A stretch of 64,000 nt of DNA, from positions 134,625 to 198,624 of the forward strand of contig UQPN01000001.1 in assembly GCA_900542935.1 (NCBI GenBank). Reading direction: 5' to 3'. Below the pieces are notes generated by a model, which was not told the origin of the DNA, searched no databases, and worked only from the letters and a program-made list of their open reading frames with translations. Each line of letters begins with the position of its first letter. Within the stretch, counting starts at the first letter, position 1. The position numbers and the translations under genes were made by a program. The stretch comes from an uncultured Eubacteriales bacterium. GTDB lineage: Bacteria; Bacillota; Clostridia; Christensenellales; Borkfalkiaceae. This document shows, piece after piece, positions 54,352 to 63,319 of this stretch.

Positions 54352-55361
54352 TTGTTTGCTTTGGAGAAATAATGCTCAGGCTGACGCCTCCCGGCCATAT
54401 GAAAATAGAACAGGCGCAGAATTTTGAATTCTGCTTCGGAGGCGCTGAAGCCAATACGGCCGTTCTGCTCGCCCGGCTGGGACTGAAAAGTGCTTTTGTA
54501 ACAAAACTGCCTGACAACCCCATAGGCAGGGCATGCCTTAACAAACTGCGTGAAAACCAGGTTGAAACAAAGCACATAATTATGGATAATTCTAATAAAG
54601 CCCGGCTGGGGATATATTTTTGCGAACAAGGTACGTCCCAGCGCCCTTCAAGAGTATTTTACGACCGCCGGAATTCCTGTTTTGCCCTTATGGGCGCAGA
54701 GGACGCCCCGCATTGGGAAAGCGTTCTTAAGACAGCTTCATGGCTGCATTTTACAGGCATTACTCCCGCTCTGGGCGAAGGCCCGCGCATCAGCCTTAAA
54801 GAAGCCTGCCAAACGGCGCGCCGGCTTAAAATTCCCGTTTCATGCGACCTTAATTACCGAGCCTCCCTCTGGGACGGTGTTTCAGCACGCGAAACAATGG
54901 AAGAATATATGCCCTTTGTCAGCCTGCTCATAGCCAACTGCGGCAGCGCAAAGGATGTATTTAATATAGGCGGAGGGGTGGACGCTCCGCCTGACGCTCA
55001 AAATACCCTCCGAATTGCCCGAACCATTTCGGAAAAATATAATATTCCCCGCGTGGCCATGACCATGCGCACGGTTAAAAGCGCCTCCCGTAATCTCTGG
55101 CAGGGCTTTTACCTGGATAACGGCAGACCCTATTTTTCAAGAGAATATGAAATGGAAATCATTGAAAGGGTAGGCGGAGGGGACTGCTTCAGCGCCGGGC
55201 TGATCCTCGGCCTGTTAAAAGGCTGGGATGGCGAAAAATGCGTGCAGTTCGCCGCAGCCGCGTCCTGCCTGAAGCATTCGGTGCCCGGCGATTTTCCCAT
55301 ATTGGATATGGAGGAGATAGAGCGTCTGGCCGATTATGAAAATATGCTTATAAACCGGTAG
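54348..55361 (+). CDS. kdgK: 2-keto-3-deoxygluconate kinase (PfkB family)
   Basis: This 337-aa sugar kinase phosphorylates KDG to KDPG. It opens with VCFGEIMLRLTPPGHMKIEQ, carries the PfkB N-terminal GGAEANTAVLLARLG and the C-terminal signature VGGGDCFSAGLILGLLKGW, where Asp is the catalytic base. It is coupled to the aldolase by a four-base overlap. Specificity for KDG is inferred from context. Confidence 0.9.
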   Translation: MIVCFGEIMLRLTPPGHMKIEQAQNFEFCFGGAEANTAVLLARLGLKSAFVTKLPDNPIGRACLNKLRENQVETKHIIMDNSNKARLGIYFCEQGTSQRPSRVFYDRRNSCFALMGAEDAPHWESVLKTASWLHFTGITPALGEGPRISLKEACQTARRLKIPVSCDLNYRASLWDGVSARETMEEYMPFVSLLIANCGSAKDVFNIGGGVDAPPDAQNTLRIARTISEKYNIPRVAMTMRTVKSASRNLWQGFYLDNGRPYFSREYEMEIIERVGGGDCFSAGLILGLLKGWDGEKCVQFAAAASCLKHSVPGDFPILDMEEIERLADYENMLINR

Positions 55362-55363
55362 AT

Positions 55364-55470
55364 TATTGAGCTGTATAACTCAGCCCGCTGCAAGCAAACA
55401 GAAATGCCTTTGCTTTGGGATGTTTTCAGTATTGAGATTTATAACTCAGCCCGCCGCAAACAGACCAAAA
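55364..55470 (+). repeat. Two imperfect 40-bp direct repeats after kdgK
   Basis: ATTGAG-n-T-n-TATAACTCAGCCCGC followed by GCAA-n-CA-n-AC occurs from 55364 and again from 55431. A third shorter echo, TTTTCAGTATTGA, lies near 55490. Function is unknown. Confidence 0.6.
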
Positions 55471-55498
55471 GGCCGGCCTTTTCAGTATTGATAACCAT

Positions 55499-55523
55499 AA
55501 AAAGGCGGACTGTCCGCCTAAAT
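55499..55523. terminator. GC-rich palindrome, probable terminator
   Basis: AGGCGGAC-T-GTCCGCCT (55503-55519) is a perfect 8-bp stem with a one-base centre, preceded by AAAAA and followed by AAATTC. The T-run is on the minus strand, so its direction is uncertain. Confidence 0.5.
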
Positions 55524-55609
55524 TCAAGAATTTACAATCAGCTGAAATAACAGGCTTTCTCAGGCTAATGCTCATAAGCAGATAAAAAACATATCAGGAG
55601 GAACAAACA

Positions 55610-56374
55610 ATGATAATAGGAGCGCAGGGGTACACCATAAGAAATTTTGTCCGCAATGAAGAAGAAATAAAAAATTCCCTTAAAAAACTAAAAGAAATAG
55701 GATATAATTGTCTGCAGGTATCCGCCTTCGGCCCCGTCGCCCCGCATATACTGAAGGAAATATGCGGGCAGAACGGTCTGGAAATAATTGTAACGCACGT
55801 TAACCCGGACAGAATTTTAAAGGATACTGATAAAGTAATAGAAGAGCATAAAATCCTAGGCTGCAAGCATATAGGCATAAGCTGCATGCCCGAACGGTAT
55901 ATAGGCTCGCTTTCAGGCCTCCGGCAATTTATAAAGGATTATAATCCAGTCGCTGTTAAACTGAATGAACATGGCCTGAAACTGCAATATCACAACCATT
56001 TCTTTGAATATATGCGCCAGGACGGCAAAGCGTTTATGGACATACTGGCTGAAGAGACTTCCCCCGAACTTTGGGGATTCATCCTGGATGTATTCTGGAC
56101 TCAGTTCAGCGGACGCTGTCCCGCGCAGCAGATAAGAATGCTTAAAGGGCGCATAGATGTCTGCCACCTTAAGGATATATCCCTTAACGGGCGCGAACAG
56201 CGCACGGCGGCCGTCATGGAAGGAAACTTGTGCTGGGATGAGATTTTTGCCGCCTGCTGGGAAACAGGCGTCAAATACGCTATGGTAGAGCAGGACGATA
56301 CCTACGGCAAAGACCCATTTGACGAGCTGGCGCTCAGCCTGAATAATTTGAAGAACGCCGGCTTTATACAATAA
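55610..56374 (+). CDS. Sugar phosphate isomerase/epimerase (xylose isomerase-like TIM barrel)
   Basis: This 254-aa protein has the AP-endonuclease-2/xylose-isomerase-like barrel: MIIGAQGYTIRNFVR, VSAFGPVAPHILKEICGQNG, LKLQYHNHFFEYM (metal-binding HNH) and YAMVEQDDTYG with a late Glu. Members act on inositols, ketoses or hexulosonates. The exact substrate is unknown. AGGAGGA lies ahead of the ATG. It heads a three-gene group with a second isomerase and an oxidoreductase, a layout often used for inositol-type or 3-keto sugar degradation. Confidence 0.8.
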   Translation: MIIGAQGYTIRNFVRNEEEIKNSLKKLKEIGYNCLQVSAFGPVAPHILKEICGQNGLEIIVTHVNPDRILKDTDKVIEEHKILGCKHIGISCMPERYIGSLSGLRQFIKDYNPVAVKLNEHGLKLQYHNHFFEYMRQDGKAFMDILAEETSPELWGFILDVFWTQFSGRCPAQQIRMLKGRIDVCHLKDISLNGREQRTAAVMEGNLCWDEIFAACWETGVKYAMVEQDDTYGKDPFDELALSLNNLKNAGFIQ

Positions 56375-56456
56375 CAGCAAACATAATAGCTGGCAGTATC
56401 TATCTCTCCGCCGTATTTCGGACGGCAAGCTTATCATAAAAGGAGGTAATATAAAT

Positions 56457-57314
56457 ATGCCTGATTTTCTCCTCTCCGCTTTCAGCGATGAAAGCGCTCC
56501 CGACCTGGAAGGACAAATAGACGCCCTTCACCGCTGCGGCCTAAAATATATGGAACTGCGCAACATAGACGGAAACAGCCCCGTCCAGCTGGACATATCC
56601 AAATTAAAGGAAATTTCAAAAAAACTAAAGGACCAGGATATAAAAGTGTCCGCTGTCGGCTCGCCCATAGGCAAAATATTAATAACCCAGCCGTTTGAAC
56701 CGCATTTTGAGCAGTTTAAAAGGGCGGTCCAGGCCGCGGATATACTAGGAAGCAAATTAATACGCATATTCAGCTTCTATATCCCACCAAATCAGCCGCC
56801 TGAAAAATATTGCGGCGAGGTTCTGGAGCGCTTGGAAAAACTCATTGAATACGCAGGTTCCTGCGGAATTACCTGCTGCCACGAAAATGAAAAAGGGATT
56901 TTCGGAGACAGCATACCGCGCTGCATGCTGCTATTGGAAAAGCTGGACGCCCTAACGGGCATAATCGACCCGGCTAATTTTATCCAATGCGGCCAGCTGC
57001 CGTTAAATATCCCCTCCTCCATGCTGCCGCGCATAAAATACCTGCATATAAAGGACGCGCTCCCAGACGGCACGGTTGTGCCCTCAGGCCAGGGAGCAGG
57101 GCATATTCCCCAGCTTTTAGACGCATTTTATAAAAAGGATAAAGCGCAGTTCCTGTCAGTCGAGCCTCATCTGCATGCTTTTATAGGAGTCTCTTCCCTG
57201 CAAAAAGAAGAACTAAAGCATCTAAAAGCTTATTCTTCGCCCCAGGAAGCCTTTGATGCGGCCGTTGCCGCACTTAAAAATATATTAAACGAAAGAGGGT
57301 ACAGCTATGAATAA
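56457..57314 (+). CDS. Sugar phosphate isomerase/epimerase, second paralogue
   Basis: This 285-aa TIM-barrel protein starts FSDESAPDLEGQIDALHRCG and contains KYMELRNIDG, VSAVGSPIGKI, CCHENEKGIFGD, IIDPANFIQCG and LHIKDALPDG, the metal-ligand strands of the family. AAAGGAGG precedes the ATG. Its end overlaps the oxidoreductase start by eight bases. The combination suggests sequential oxidation and epimerisation of one sugar; the substrate is not known. Confidence 0.82.
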   Translation: MPDFLLSAFSDESAPDLEGQIDALHRCGLKYMELRNIDGNSPVQLDISKLKEISKKLKDQDIKVSAVGSPIGKILITQPFEPHFEQFKRAVQAADILGSKLIRIFSFYIPPNQPPEKYCGEVLERLEKLIEYAGSCGITCCHENEKGIFGDSIPRCMLLLEKLDALTGIIDPANFIQCGQLPLNIPSSMLPRIKYLHIKDALPDGTVVPSGQGAGHIPQLLDAFYKKDKAQFLSVEPHLHAFIGVSSLQKEELKHLKAYSSPQEAFDAAVAALKNILNERGYSYE

Positions 57315-58482
57315 TGTCAGGATAGGAATAATAGGCATAGGAAATATGGGTAGCGCCCACGCCCGAAGCATTTTTAGCGGGCTCATTCCCCGCATGACTT
57401 TAACAGCAGTCTGCGATATCGCTCCTCAGAAGCTTGAATGGGCAAGCGCCAATCTGCCCGGAACGCCTCAATTTACAGATTACCGCCAGCTGCTAAACAG
57501 CGGCCTTATTGACGCTGTCATAATCGCCACTCCACACTATCTGCATCCTCCCATAGCCATAGAGGCCTTTGGACACGGCCTGCATGTCATGACGGAAAAG
57601 CCCGCGGGAGTATATACGGCGCAGGTGCAGGAGATGAACCAGGCTGCCAAAGAATCAGGAAAAGTATTTGGGATAATGTATAACCAGCGCACCAATCCGC
57701 TGTTCCAGGAAATGCGCCAGATAGTCAAAAGCGGGCGGCTGGGCGAATTAAAACGGAGCGTCTGGATAATAACCAACTGGTACCGCACCCAGGCTTATTA
57801 TAATTCAGGCTCATGGCGGGCCACCTGGGAAGGCGAAGGAGGCGGAGTGCTTTTAAATCAGTGCCCGCACAATTTGGATTTATGGCAATGGATATTCGGA
57901 ATGCCCTCAAGGATACGCGGCTTCTGCCAATACGGGCGCTGGCACGATATAGAGGTAGAGGATGAAGTGACCGCCTTTGCCCAGTACCCTAACGGCGCCA
58001 CCGGCGTATTTATAACCACTACAGGCGAATTTCCGGGAACAAACCGTCTGGAAATCACCGGCGACAAAGGCAAGCTGGTATGGGAAGAAGGACGTCTTAC
58101 CTTCTGGGAGCTTTCTCAGCCCGAACGGCAGGTATGCTTTGAGAGCCCCCAGGGCTTTGCAAGCATTCCCTGTTCAGTAAAGCAAATAGAAACAGATAAA
58201 AAGGAAACCGGACATATAGGCATCCTTACAAACTTTGCCAACTGCATTCTGGACGGCGAAGAGCTGCTTGCACCCGGCTATGAAGGCATAAACGGGCTGA
58301 ACATATCCAATGCCATACACCTCTCCGACTGGACAAACGACTGGGCGGAGCTGCCTGTTGATTCAGAGCTTTTCCTGAAGCTTTTAAATCAAAAGCGCAA
58401 AAACTCCGTTAAAAAGGAAACCGCCTCTTCTGAGATACAGGACATAAGCGGCACCTATAACGACCGCTGGAAAGTGCGCTGA
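57307..58482 (+). CDS. Gfo/Idh/MocA-family NAD(P)-dependent oxidoreductase
   Basis: This 391-aa enzyme has an N-terminal Rossmann motif IGIIGIGNMGSAHA (residues about 6-19), the EKP motif with catalytic Lys (HVMTEKPAGVY near 95) and the C-terminal family element GGGVLLNQCPHNLDLWQWIF with the conserved His. These enzymes oxidise or reduce sugars and cyclitols. It is cotranscribed with the two isomerases and followed by a strong terminator. Confidence 0.9.
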   Translation: MNNVRIGIIGIGNMGSAHARSIFSGLIPRMTLTAVCDIAPQKLEWASANLPGTPQFTDYRQLLNSGLIDAVIIATPHYLHPPIAIEAFGHGLHVMTEKPAGVYTAQVQEMNQAAKESGKVFGIMYNQRTNPLFQEMRQIVKSGRLGELKRSVWIITNWYRTQAYYNSGSWRATWEGEGGGVLLNQCPHNLDLWQWIFGMPSRIRGFCQYGRWHDIEVEDEVTAFAQYPNGATGVFITTTGEFPGTNRLEITGDKGKLVWEEGRLTFWELSQPERQVCFESPQGFASIPCSVKQIETDKKETGHIGILTNFANCILDGEELLAPGYEGINGLNISNAIHLSDWTNDWAELPVDSELFLKLLNQKRKNSVKKETASSEIQDISGTYNDRWKVR

Positions 58483-58539
58483 TAACGGCTGTATACATTT
58501 GCGCTTCAAACAGCGTTAAAACTATAATAAAATACAAAA

Positions 58540-58595
58540 AAAACGGCCATGGCGCTAAGGGATTAAATCCGCAAAGCTCCTAGGCCGTTTTAGTT
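58540..58595 (+). terminator. Terminator after the oxidoreductase operon
   Basis: AAAACGGCC (58540-58548) pairs with GGCCGTTTT (58583-58591). The inner 34 bases hold further pairing, and T-rich sequence follows. Confidence 0.75.
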
Positions 58596-58610
58596 TTGCT
58601 CTTTCGCGGC

Positions 58611-58797
58611 GCATGCCCTCTTCCGCAACGTACGCCTTCTTCCGCAGCATACGCCTTCTTCCTCAGCGTACGCCTTCTTCCTCAGCGCACGCCTTCTCCC
58701 GCAGCACACGCCTTCTCCCGCAGCGCACTCCCTATTACGCAACGTACGCCTTCTCCCGCGGCGCACGTTCTCTCCCGCAGCGCACTCCCGGAGCATG
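58611..58797. repeat. 19-bp minisatellite, about ten imperfect units
   Basis: Units close to TACGCCTTCTTCCGCAGCA repeat every 19 bases with substitutions such as TTCTCCCGC. The period is not a multiple of three, yet several frames stay open across it, which creates spurious ORFs on both strands. It lies between the operon terminator and the 3' end of the GH32 gene. There are no unique spacers, so it is not CRISPR. Confidence 0.85.
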
Positions 58798-58826
58798 CGC
58801 GCCCTAAAAACGTCCAAGCCGCGCTT

Positions 58827-61007
58827 TTATTGCTTTTTCCGCATAATTTTTACCGCCGCCGTCACGCACGCTCCAGCCAAAACTGCCCCGCCAATGCCCA
58901 AAATCAGCCCCAGGCTGTTTACAGACTGCTCTTTATTGCTATTTCCGCCCTTTTCAGGTGAATCAGCATTTGTTTCCGGATGGGTTACTCCCTGCCGGTT
59001 CATGCCCTTAAGCCGGTAAACCTTAATGCTTTTTACAATTACCTCCCCGCCCGTGCTGAAAAGCCTCATGCCTCTGCTTTGAGATGAGGAAAAAGTAAAT
59101 CCGTTATGGAATACCAGCCCATCCATACCGTAAACGTCTATCATGGAGGAATCGGCTATAATGCGCATAGTTACCTGCCCGTCATTAACAGGTGTCCGGC
59201 AGTAATAGGAGCCGCTGACATATTGGCTGCTGTCGCTTTTGCTGGTTATAAACATATCCCGCTTAACGTCATAGTAAACAGAGGTGCTTTCCCCCTCCCC
59301 TATCTTAAATTCCACTCCGAAGCGTTGTGCGTCTTTAATTTCAAAAACCGCCTCTATTTCAAACAGCTCTTCCTCAATCTGCGCAAGGGGATTTTCGCTC
59401 TTGGGGCCTATTATAAGATTTTCCGCCTCAAACACCGTATCTGTCCGCAGAGTTTCCAATTCCTCCACCGGGGTTTTTATAATCCGAGGTTCGCCGTTAT
59501 ATGTTATTAATCTAATCTCCTGCGCTAAGGAAAGCGCGTTATACCATACCTTGCCCGGCGCGCTGACTAAATCGCGCACCCAGCTGACTTCTATTCTGCG
59601 CCCCAGCCTGTCATTATAAAAAGTCTGGGCGGCGTACATTTCAGGATATTCGCCTGAACCGGGAAAAAGCTCGCTTATGCCGTTTACATACTGCATTTTT
59701 TCCGTCTGCGCAATAAAATCCAGTTTGCCGTCCTCTCTGCGCACCAGCTCGCCTATTATATACCATACTCCGCCGCCGCTGTACACCCATTTCATATTAG
59801 CTTCATCCCCGTCTAAAGGCAATGGATAAAGATCGGGGCATTCCGAATCTAAAGGGGAACCGTCCATACAGCATAATTCCCTGTCCCTGCTCCAGTGTAT
59901 AAGGTCGCTCGAAGTAAAAAGCTGTGCGCGGCCGCCCGCGGCTACCATAACCCATGTACCCGGCGTGCCGTTCTCCCCCTCCAGCCAGAATACTTTCGGA
60001 TCACGGAATCCCGCCTGATACATATTATTGGTATTGGGGATTATAGGCTCGCTAAAGAGCTTTATAAACGTATATCCGCCGTCAGGAGAATAAGCCAGGC
60101 CTATTGAGCAGAGGCCGTTAGTAGGCTTAGTGCCCCCGTAATAGGTATAAAGGGCCACTATCCTCGCTTCGGGCGGCGTATTTTCATCAAAAAGGCCCGA
60201 AGTATTGTCCTTATCCACAACGCATGAGCCCGACCATATAGTACCGTTTTCATCAGGCTCTATTACTCTGTCAAACATTTCCCAATTAACCAAATCCCTG
60301 CTGACTGCATGTCCCCAGCTTTTACTGTTGCCCTCCACAGCATACTGGGTATGAAAGGGCTCGTCCGACTGGAAATACATATGATATTCCCCTGTCGCGG
60401 CGTTATAGACCAGTCCGTTAGGGTCGTTAAGGGAATACTGGTACTGGGTAAAATGGAACTGGGGACGCAGTTCCTCTTTATACAGCAAATTTTCATCCTG
60501 CCTGCGCAGCAAAACTACTTTTGTTATTGAGCTTATTCCGTTAGAATTTACCGCCGATATCTCAATATCATTTCTGCCCACAGCCAAATTAACCAGAAAA
60601 CCTTCCTCCGTCTTAACGCCGCCGCTGCATTTTACTTCGCAGCCTCCAGAAGCCACAGCTGAAATTTTAACGCTGGCCGCGTCATATTCAACCGTTCCCC
60701 AATATTCTTTTACTTCAGGGCTAAACGGCGAATCAAGAGTCACTCCCTCCACTGTCAATGAAATAAGTTCAGGCTGATTCTCCATATTCATATCTTTTCC
60801 GCTCCTTATTTTTTCCGCCTCTTTTTTTATGTTCGCTTCTCCAGGCTCAGAAGGGATGGACGCGCTGTAATTTAATCCGTTCAGGCAGGAATCCGCGCCA
60901 GTCTCAAGATACCCGCAAGCCGCCTGAGCGCTCTGAGCGCAAAAAAGCCCCGCAGCCTGGAAAACAGTTAAAATCACTAAACACAATCCTGCAAACGCCC
61001 TTAACAT
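58827..61007 (-). CDS. Membrane-anchored GH32 fructanase/levanase-like enzyme
   Basis: This 726-aa protein starts at the ATG at 61007, behind GGGGTG and opening a good signal peptide (LRAFAGLCLVILTVFQAAGL, then AQSAQA); a longer frame lacks such a signal. After a cadherin-like beta-sandwich (about 70-170) comes the GH32 five-bladed propeller: SLNDPNGLVY (nucleophile Asp), GFRDPKVF (RDP) and SECPDLYPLP (acid/base Glu). A C-terminal beta-sandwich follows, and the tail has a hydrophobic segment (LGLILGIGGAVLAG) ending IMRKKQ, anchoring it to the membrane. It should cleave fructans outside the cell. No transporter is adjacent. Confidence 0.88.
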   Translation of the reverse strand: MLRAFAGLCLVILTVFQAAGLFCAQSAQAACGYLETGADSCLNGLNYSASIPSEPGEANIKKEAEKIRSGKDMNMENQPELISLTVEGVTLDSPFSPEVKEYWGTVEYDAASVKISAVASGGCEVKCSGGVKTEEGFLVNLAVGRNDIEISAVNSNGISSITKVVLLRRQDENLLYKEELRPQFHFTQYQYSLNDPNGLVYNAATGEYHMYFQSDEPFHTQYAVEGNSKSWGHAVSRDLVNWEMFDRVIEPDENGTIWSGSCVVDKDNTSGLFDENTPPEARIVALYTYYGGTKPTNGLCSIGLAYSPDGGYTFIKLFSEPIIPNTNNMYQAGFRDPKVFWLEGENGTPGTWVMVAAGGRAQLFTSSDLIHWSRDRELCCMDGSPLDSECPDLYPLPLDGDEANMKWVYSGGGVWYIIGELVRREDGKLDFIAQTEKMQYVNGISELFPGSGEYPEMYAAQTFYNDRLGRRIEVSWVRDLVSAPGKVWYNALSLAQEIRLITYNGEPRIIKTPVEELETLRTDTVFEAENLIIGPKSENPLAQIEEELFEIEAVFEIKDAQRFGVEFKIGEGESTSVYYDVKRDMFITSKSDSSQYVSGSYYCRTPVNDGQVTMRIIADSSMIDVYGMDGLVFHNGFTFSSSQSRGMRLFSTGGEVIVKSIKVYRLKGMNRQGVTHPETNADSPEKGGNSNKEQSVNSLGLILGIGGAVLAGACVTAAVKIMRKKQ

Positions 61008-61073
61008 ACACACCCCGTCCATTATCCCTTGATGCATTAAATTATAGCATACATTATCCGATTGTAAAGAAAT

Positions 61074-61105
61074 AAAAAAATCCCCCCGCATAAGCGGAGG
61101 GAAAA
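61074..61105 (-). terminator. Terminator of the small Cys/Gly-rich gene
   Basis: On the minus strand TCCCTCCGC pairs with GCGGGGGGA around TTAT, and TTTTTTT follows. It lies just past the stop of the 65-aa gene. Confidence 0.75.
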
Positions 61106-61124
61106 ATTTATCGCATGTACGTTA

Positions 61125-61322
61125 TTAATTGCAGCATGTATTGCCCATAAGGCTGTTGTTGTTGCCGCAGCCGCAGCAAAGTACAAGGAGCAGAATAATC
61201 CATATGATGCCGTCGTCACAGCCGCATCCGCCTTTGTTGCCGCCGCAGCCGCAGCAAAGTATTAATATAAAGATGATCCAGATAAAGCTGTCGTCGCCGC
61301 ATCCGCAATTATTACCAAACAT
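61125..61322 (-). CDS. 65-aa Cys/Gly-rich protein with duplicated membrane segment
   Basis: The ATG at 61322 follows AAGGGAG on the minus strand. The product holds two copies of one unit: CGCGDDSFIWIIFILILCCG and CGCDDGIIWIILLLVLCCG, each an acidic pair, a hydrophobic helix and a Cys-Gly cap, linked by GGNKGG. Similar short proteins occur in clostridial genomes without assigned function; YjcZ-like spore proteins are a distant analogue. Two membrane helices forming a hairpin are the simplest reading. Confidence 0.65.
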   Translation of the reverse strand: MFGNNCGCGDDSFIWIIFILILCCGCGGNKGGCGCDDGIIWIILLLVLCCGCGNNNSLMGNTCCN

Positions 61323-61466
61323 AGTTTTTAAAACTCCCTTCTGTTTCTGGTACACTACATATTATGTGCCCGGCCGTAGTTTGGTTCTTACCTGTCCAAA
61401 ATCTCCGTATATAAATATTTTTTATTTTCCAGACTGCCGCGGCGCATTGCTGAGCCGCAAAACCGC

Positions 61467-61494
61467 TTGACAGAAATATAATTTTGGGTATCAT
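61467..61494 (+). promoter_or_regulatory. Probable promoter of the T-box leader
   Basis: TTGACA (61467-61472) and TATCAT (61489-61494) are 16 bases apart, placing the transcript start near 61501. An alternative -10, TATAAT at 61536-61541, lacks a good -35 box. Confidence 0.5.
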
Positions 61495-61500
61495 AAAATA

Positions 61501-61705
61501 AACAACTGAACAGGCGCTGAAGCGGAAAATTTCTGTATAATGCTTTAAAAGCGAGCCGGCGGCGGTGAAAGGCCGGCATTGACTTTGCAGAAGGGGCGCC
61601 GCTGAGCCGTATAAACGAATCTAAAGAGGGCATTTACGCCAATCGGGGTGGAACCGCGGAGCTGTTTGCTTCGTCCCCGGAGCTGTATACCCTCTTATTT
61701 TTATA
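61501..61705 (+). promoter_or_regulatory. T-box riboswitch (glycine) controlling glycyl-tRNA synthetase
   Basis: The T-box core GGGTGGAACCGCGG is at 61646-61659. AAGAGGG (from 61624) can pair with CCCTCTT (to about 61698), followed by ATTTTT, forming the competing terminator. GC-rich stem I sequence (GCCGGC...GCCGGC) begins near 61555. Uncharged tRNA-Gly binding would stabilise the antiterminator and permit expression. I did not place the specifier codon with certainty. Confidence 0.85.
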
Positions 61706-61727
61706 TCAGAAAGGAAATTAATAATCT

Positions 61728-63116
61728 ATGTCAGAGATAACAATGGACAAAATCATAGCTTTATGCAAAAACCGCGGCATAATTTTCGCAGGCTCGGAAA
61801 TTTACGGCGGCTTGGCCAACACCTGGGATTACGGTCCCTTGGGCGTGGAGCTGAAAAACAACGTCAAAAAAGCCTGGTGGAAAAAATTTGTGCAGGAAAG
61901 CCCCTATAACGTAGGCGTAGACTGTGCCATCCTCATGAATCCTGAAGTCTGGGTCGCATCAGGTCACGTCGGCGGCTTTTCCGACCCGCTTATGGACTGC
62001 AAGGAATGCAAGGCGCGCTTCAGAGCGGATAAGCTTATAGATGATTATCTGTCCGCCCAGGGAAAAAACGAAAATGCAGACGGCTGGTCAAATGAAAAAA
62101 TGGAAGGATTTATAAAGGAGCATTCTTTAGCCTGTCCCGAATGCGGCAAATCCAACTGGACCCCAATAAGAAAATTCAATCTTATGTTCAAAACCTTCCA
62201 GGGGGTTACTGAGGACAGCGCTTCAACCGTCTATCTCCGCCCCGAAACCGCTCAGGGAATATTTGTGAATTTCAAAAATGTTCAGCGCACCACCCGCAAG
62301 AAGCTGCCCTTCGGCATAGCGCAAATCGGCAAATCCTTCCGAAATGAAATAACGCCGGGCAATTTTACCTTCCGCACCCGTGAATTTGAGCAGATGGAGC
62401 TGGAATTTTTCTGCAAACCGGGCGAAGACCTCGAATGGTTTAATTACTGGCGCTCCTTCTGCCGCGACTGGCTGCTGTCTTTAGGAATGGACGAAACCAA
62501 GCTGCGCCTGCGCGACCATGAAAAAGAAGAGCTTTCCCATTATTCCAAGGCAACTACCGACTTTGAATTCCTGTTCCCCTTCGGCTGGGGCGAGCTTTGG
62601 GGAATCGCCGACAGGACGGATTTCGACCTTAAGAGCCATGCTCAGCATTCGGGCGAAAGCATGGAATATCTGGACCCGGTAACCAATGAAAAATATATAC
62701 CCTACTGCGTAGAACCCTCTCTGGGAGCAGACAGAGTTACATTGGCCTTCATATGCGGGGCTTATGACGAAGAAACTTTAGAAAACGGGGACGTGCGTTC
62801 AGTCCTGCGCCTGCATCCTGCTCTTGCGCCTTTTAAATGCGCCGTACTGCCCCTGCAAAAGAATAAGCTGGGCGATAAAGCCAAAGAAATACATGCGCAG
62901 CTCTCTAAGCGCTTTATGACCGATTACGATGAAACGGGCAGCATAGGCAAGCGTTACCGCCGCCAGGATGAAGCGGGCACCCCCTATTGCGTAACGGTAG
63001 ATTTTGACACCTTGGAAACCAACGAGGTTACTCTGCGCGACAGGGACACCATGCAGCAGATTAAGCTGCCCATTGATAAAATCGCCGCTTATATAGAAGA
63101 AAAAATGGAATTTTGA
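61728..63116 (+). CDS. glyQS: Glycyl-tRNA synthetase, homodimeric class II
   Basis: This 462-aa enzyme charges tRNA-Gly. It begins with MDKIIALCKNRGIIFAGSEI and contains YGGLANTWDYGPLGVELKNN, zinc-type CKECKARF and CPECGKSNW, motif 2 FRNEITPGNFTFRTREFEQM, and motif 3 EPSLGADRVTLAFI. The C-terminal anticodon-binding domain starts at LAPFKCAVLPLQ. It belongs to the single-chain type rather than the GlyQ/GlyS heterotetramer. The T-box leader precedes it and GAAAGGAAA is its ribosome binding site. Confidence 0.95.
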   Translation: MSEITMDKIIALCKNRGIIFAGSEIYGGLANTWDYGPLGVELKNNVKKAWWKKFVQESPYNVGVDCAILMNPEVWVASGHVGGFSDPLMDCKECKARFRADKLIDDYLSAQGKNENADGWSNEKMEGFIKEHSLACPECGKSNWTPIRKFNLMFKTFQGVTEDSASTVYLRPETAQGIFVNFKNVQRTTRKKLPFGIAQIGKSFRNEITPGNFTFRTREFEQMELEFFCKPGEDLEWFNYWRSFCRDWLLSLGMDETKLRLRDHEKEELSHYSKATTDFEFLFPFGWGELWGIADRTDFDLKSHAQHSGESMEYLDPVTNEKYIPYCVEPSLGADRVTLAFICGAYDEETLENGDVRSVLRLHPALAPFKCAVLPLQKNKLGDKAKEIHAQLSKRFMTDYDETGSIGKRYRRQDEAGTPYCVTVDFDTLETNEVTLRDRDTMQQIKLPIDKIAAYIEEKMEF

Positions 63117-63124
63117 TTTTAACT

Positions 63125-63160
63125 GGGCTGTTGCGTCACAAAAAACGCACAGCCTTTTTC
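63125..63160 (+). terminator. Terminator after glycyl-tRNA synthetase
   Basis: GGCTGTTGCGT and ACGCACAGCC form a stem with one bulge, followed by TTTTTC. Confidence 0.8.
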
Positions 63161-63258
63161 TTTATCCTGATAATTTCGTCAAATCCTTGCGCGGTCAGCC
63201 GAAGACCTAATAAATTAAACGGCGAGAGCCAAAAGCCAACGCCGCATAAGGAAGTTTA

Positions 63259-63302
63259 GAAAAACACCCTCCGAAAGAGTTTGCTTCTTCGGAGGGTGTT
63301 AA
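63259..63302 (-). terminator. Terminator of the HD-domain gene
   Basis: AACACCCTCCGAA and TTCGGAGGGTGTT form a 13-bp perfect stem; on the minus strand it is followed by TTTCTAAAC. It lies just past the stop of the HD gene. Confidence 0.75.
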
Positions 63303-63319
63303 TTTGTGTAAGAGTATAC

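Noticed and set aside
58611..58797. CRISPR-like array
   Set aside because: Units are contiguous 19-bp tandem copies with no unique spacers and no cas genes nearby.
58590..58961. Several open frames across the 19-bp repeats
   Set aside because: They arise because the repeat lacks stop codons in several frames; products are low-complexity and differ only by frame.
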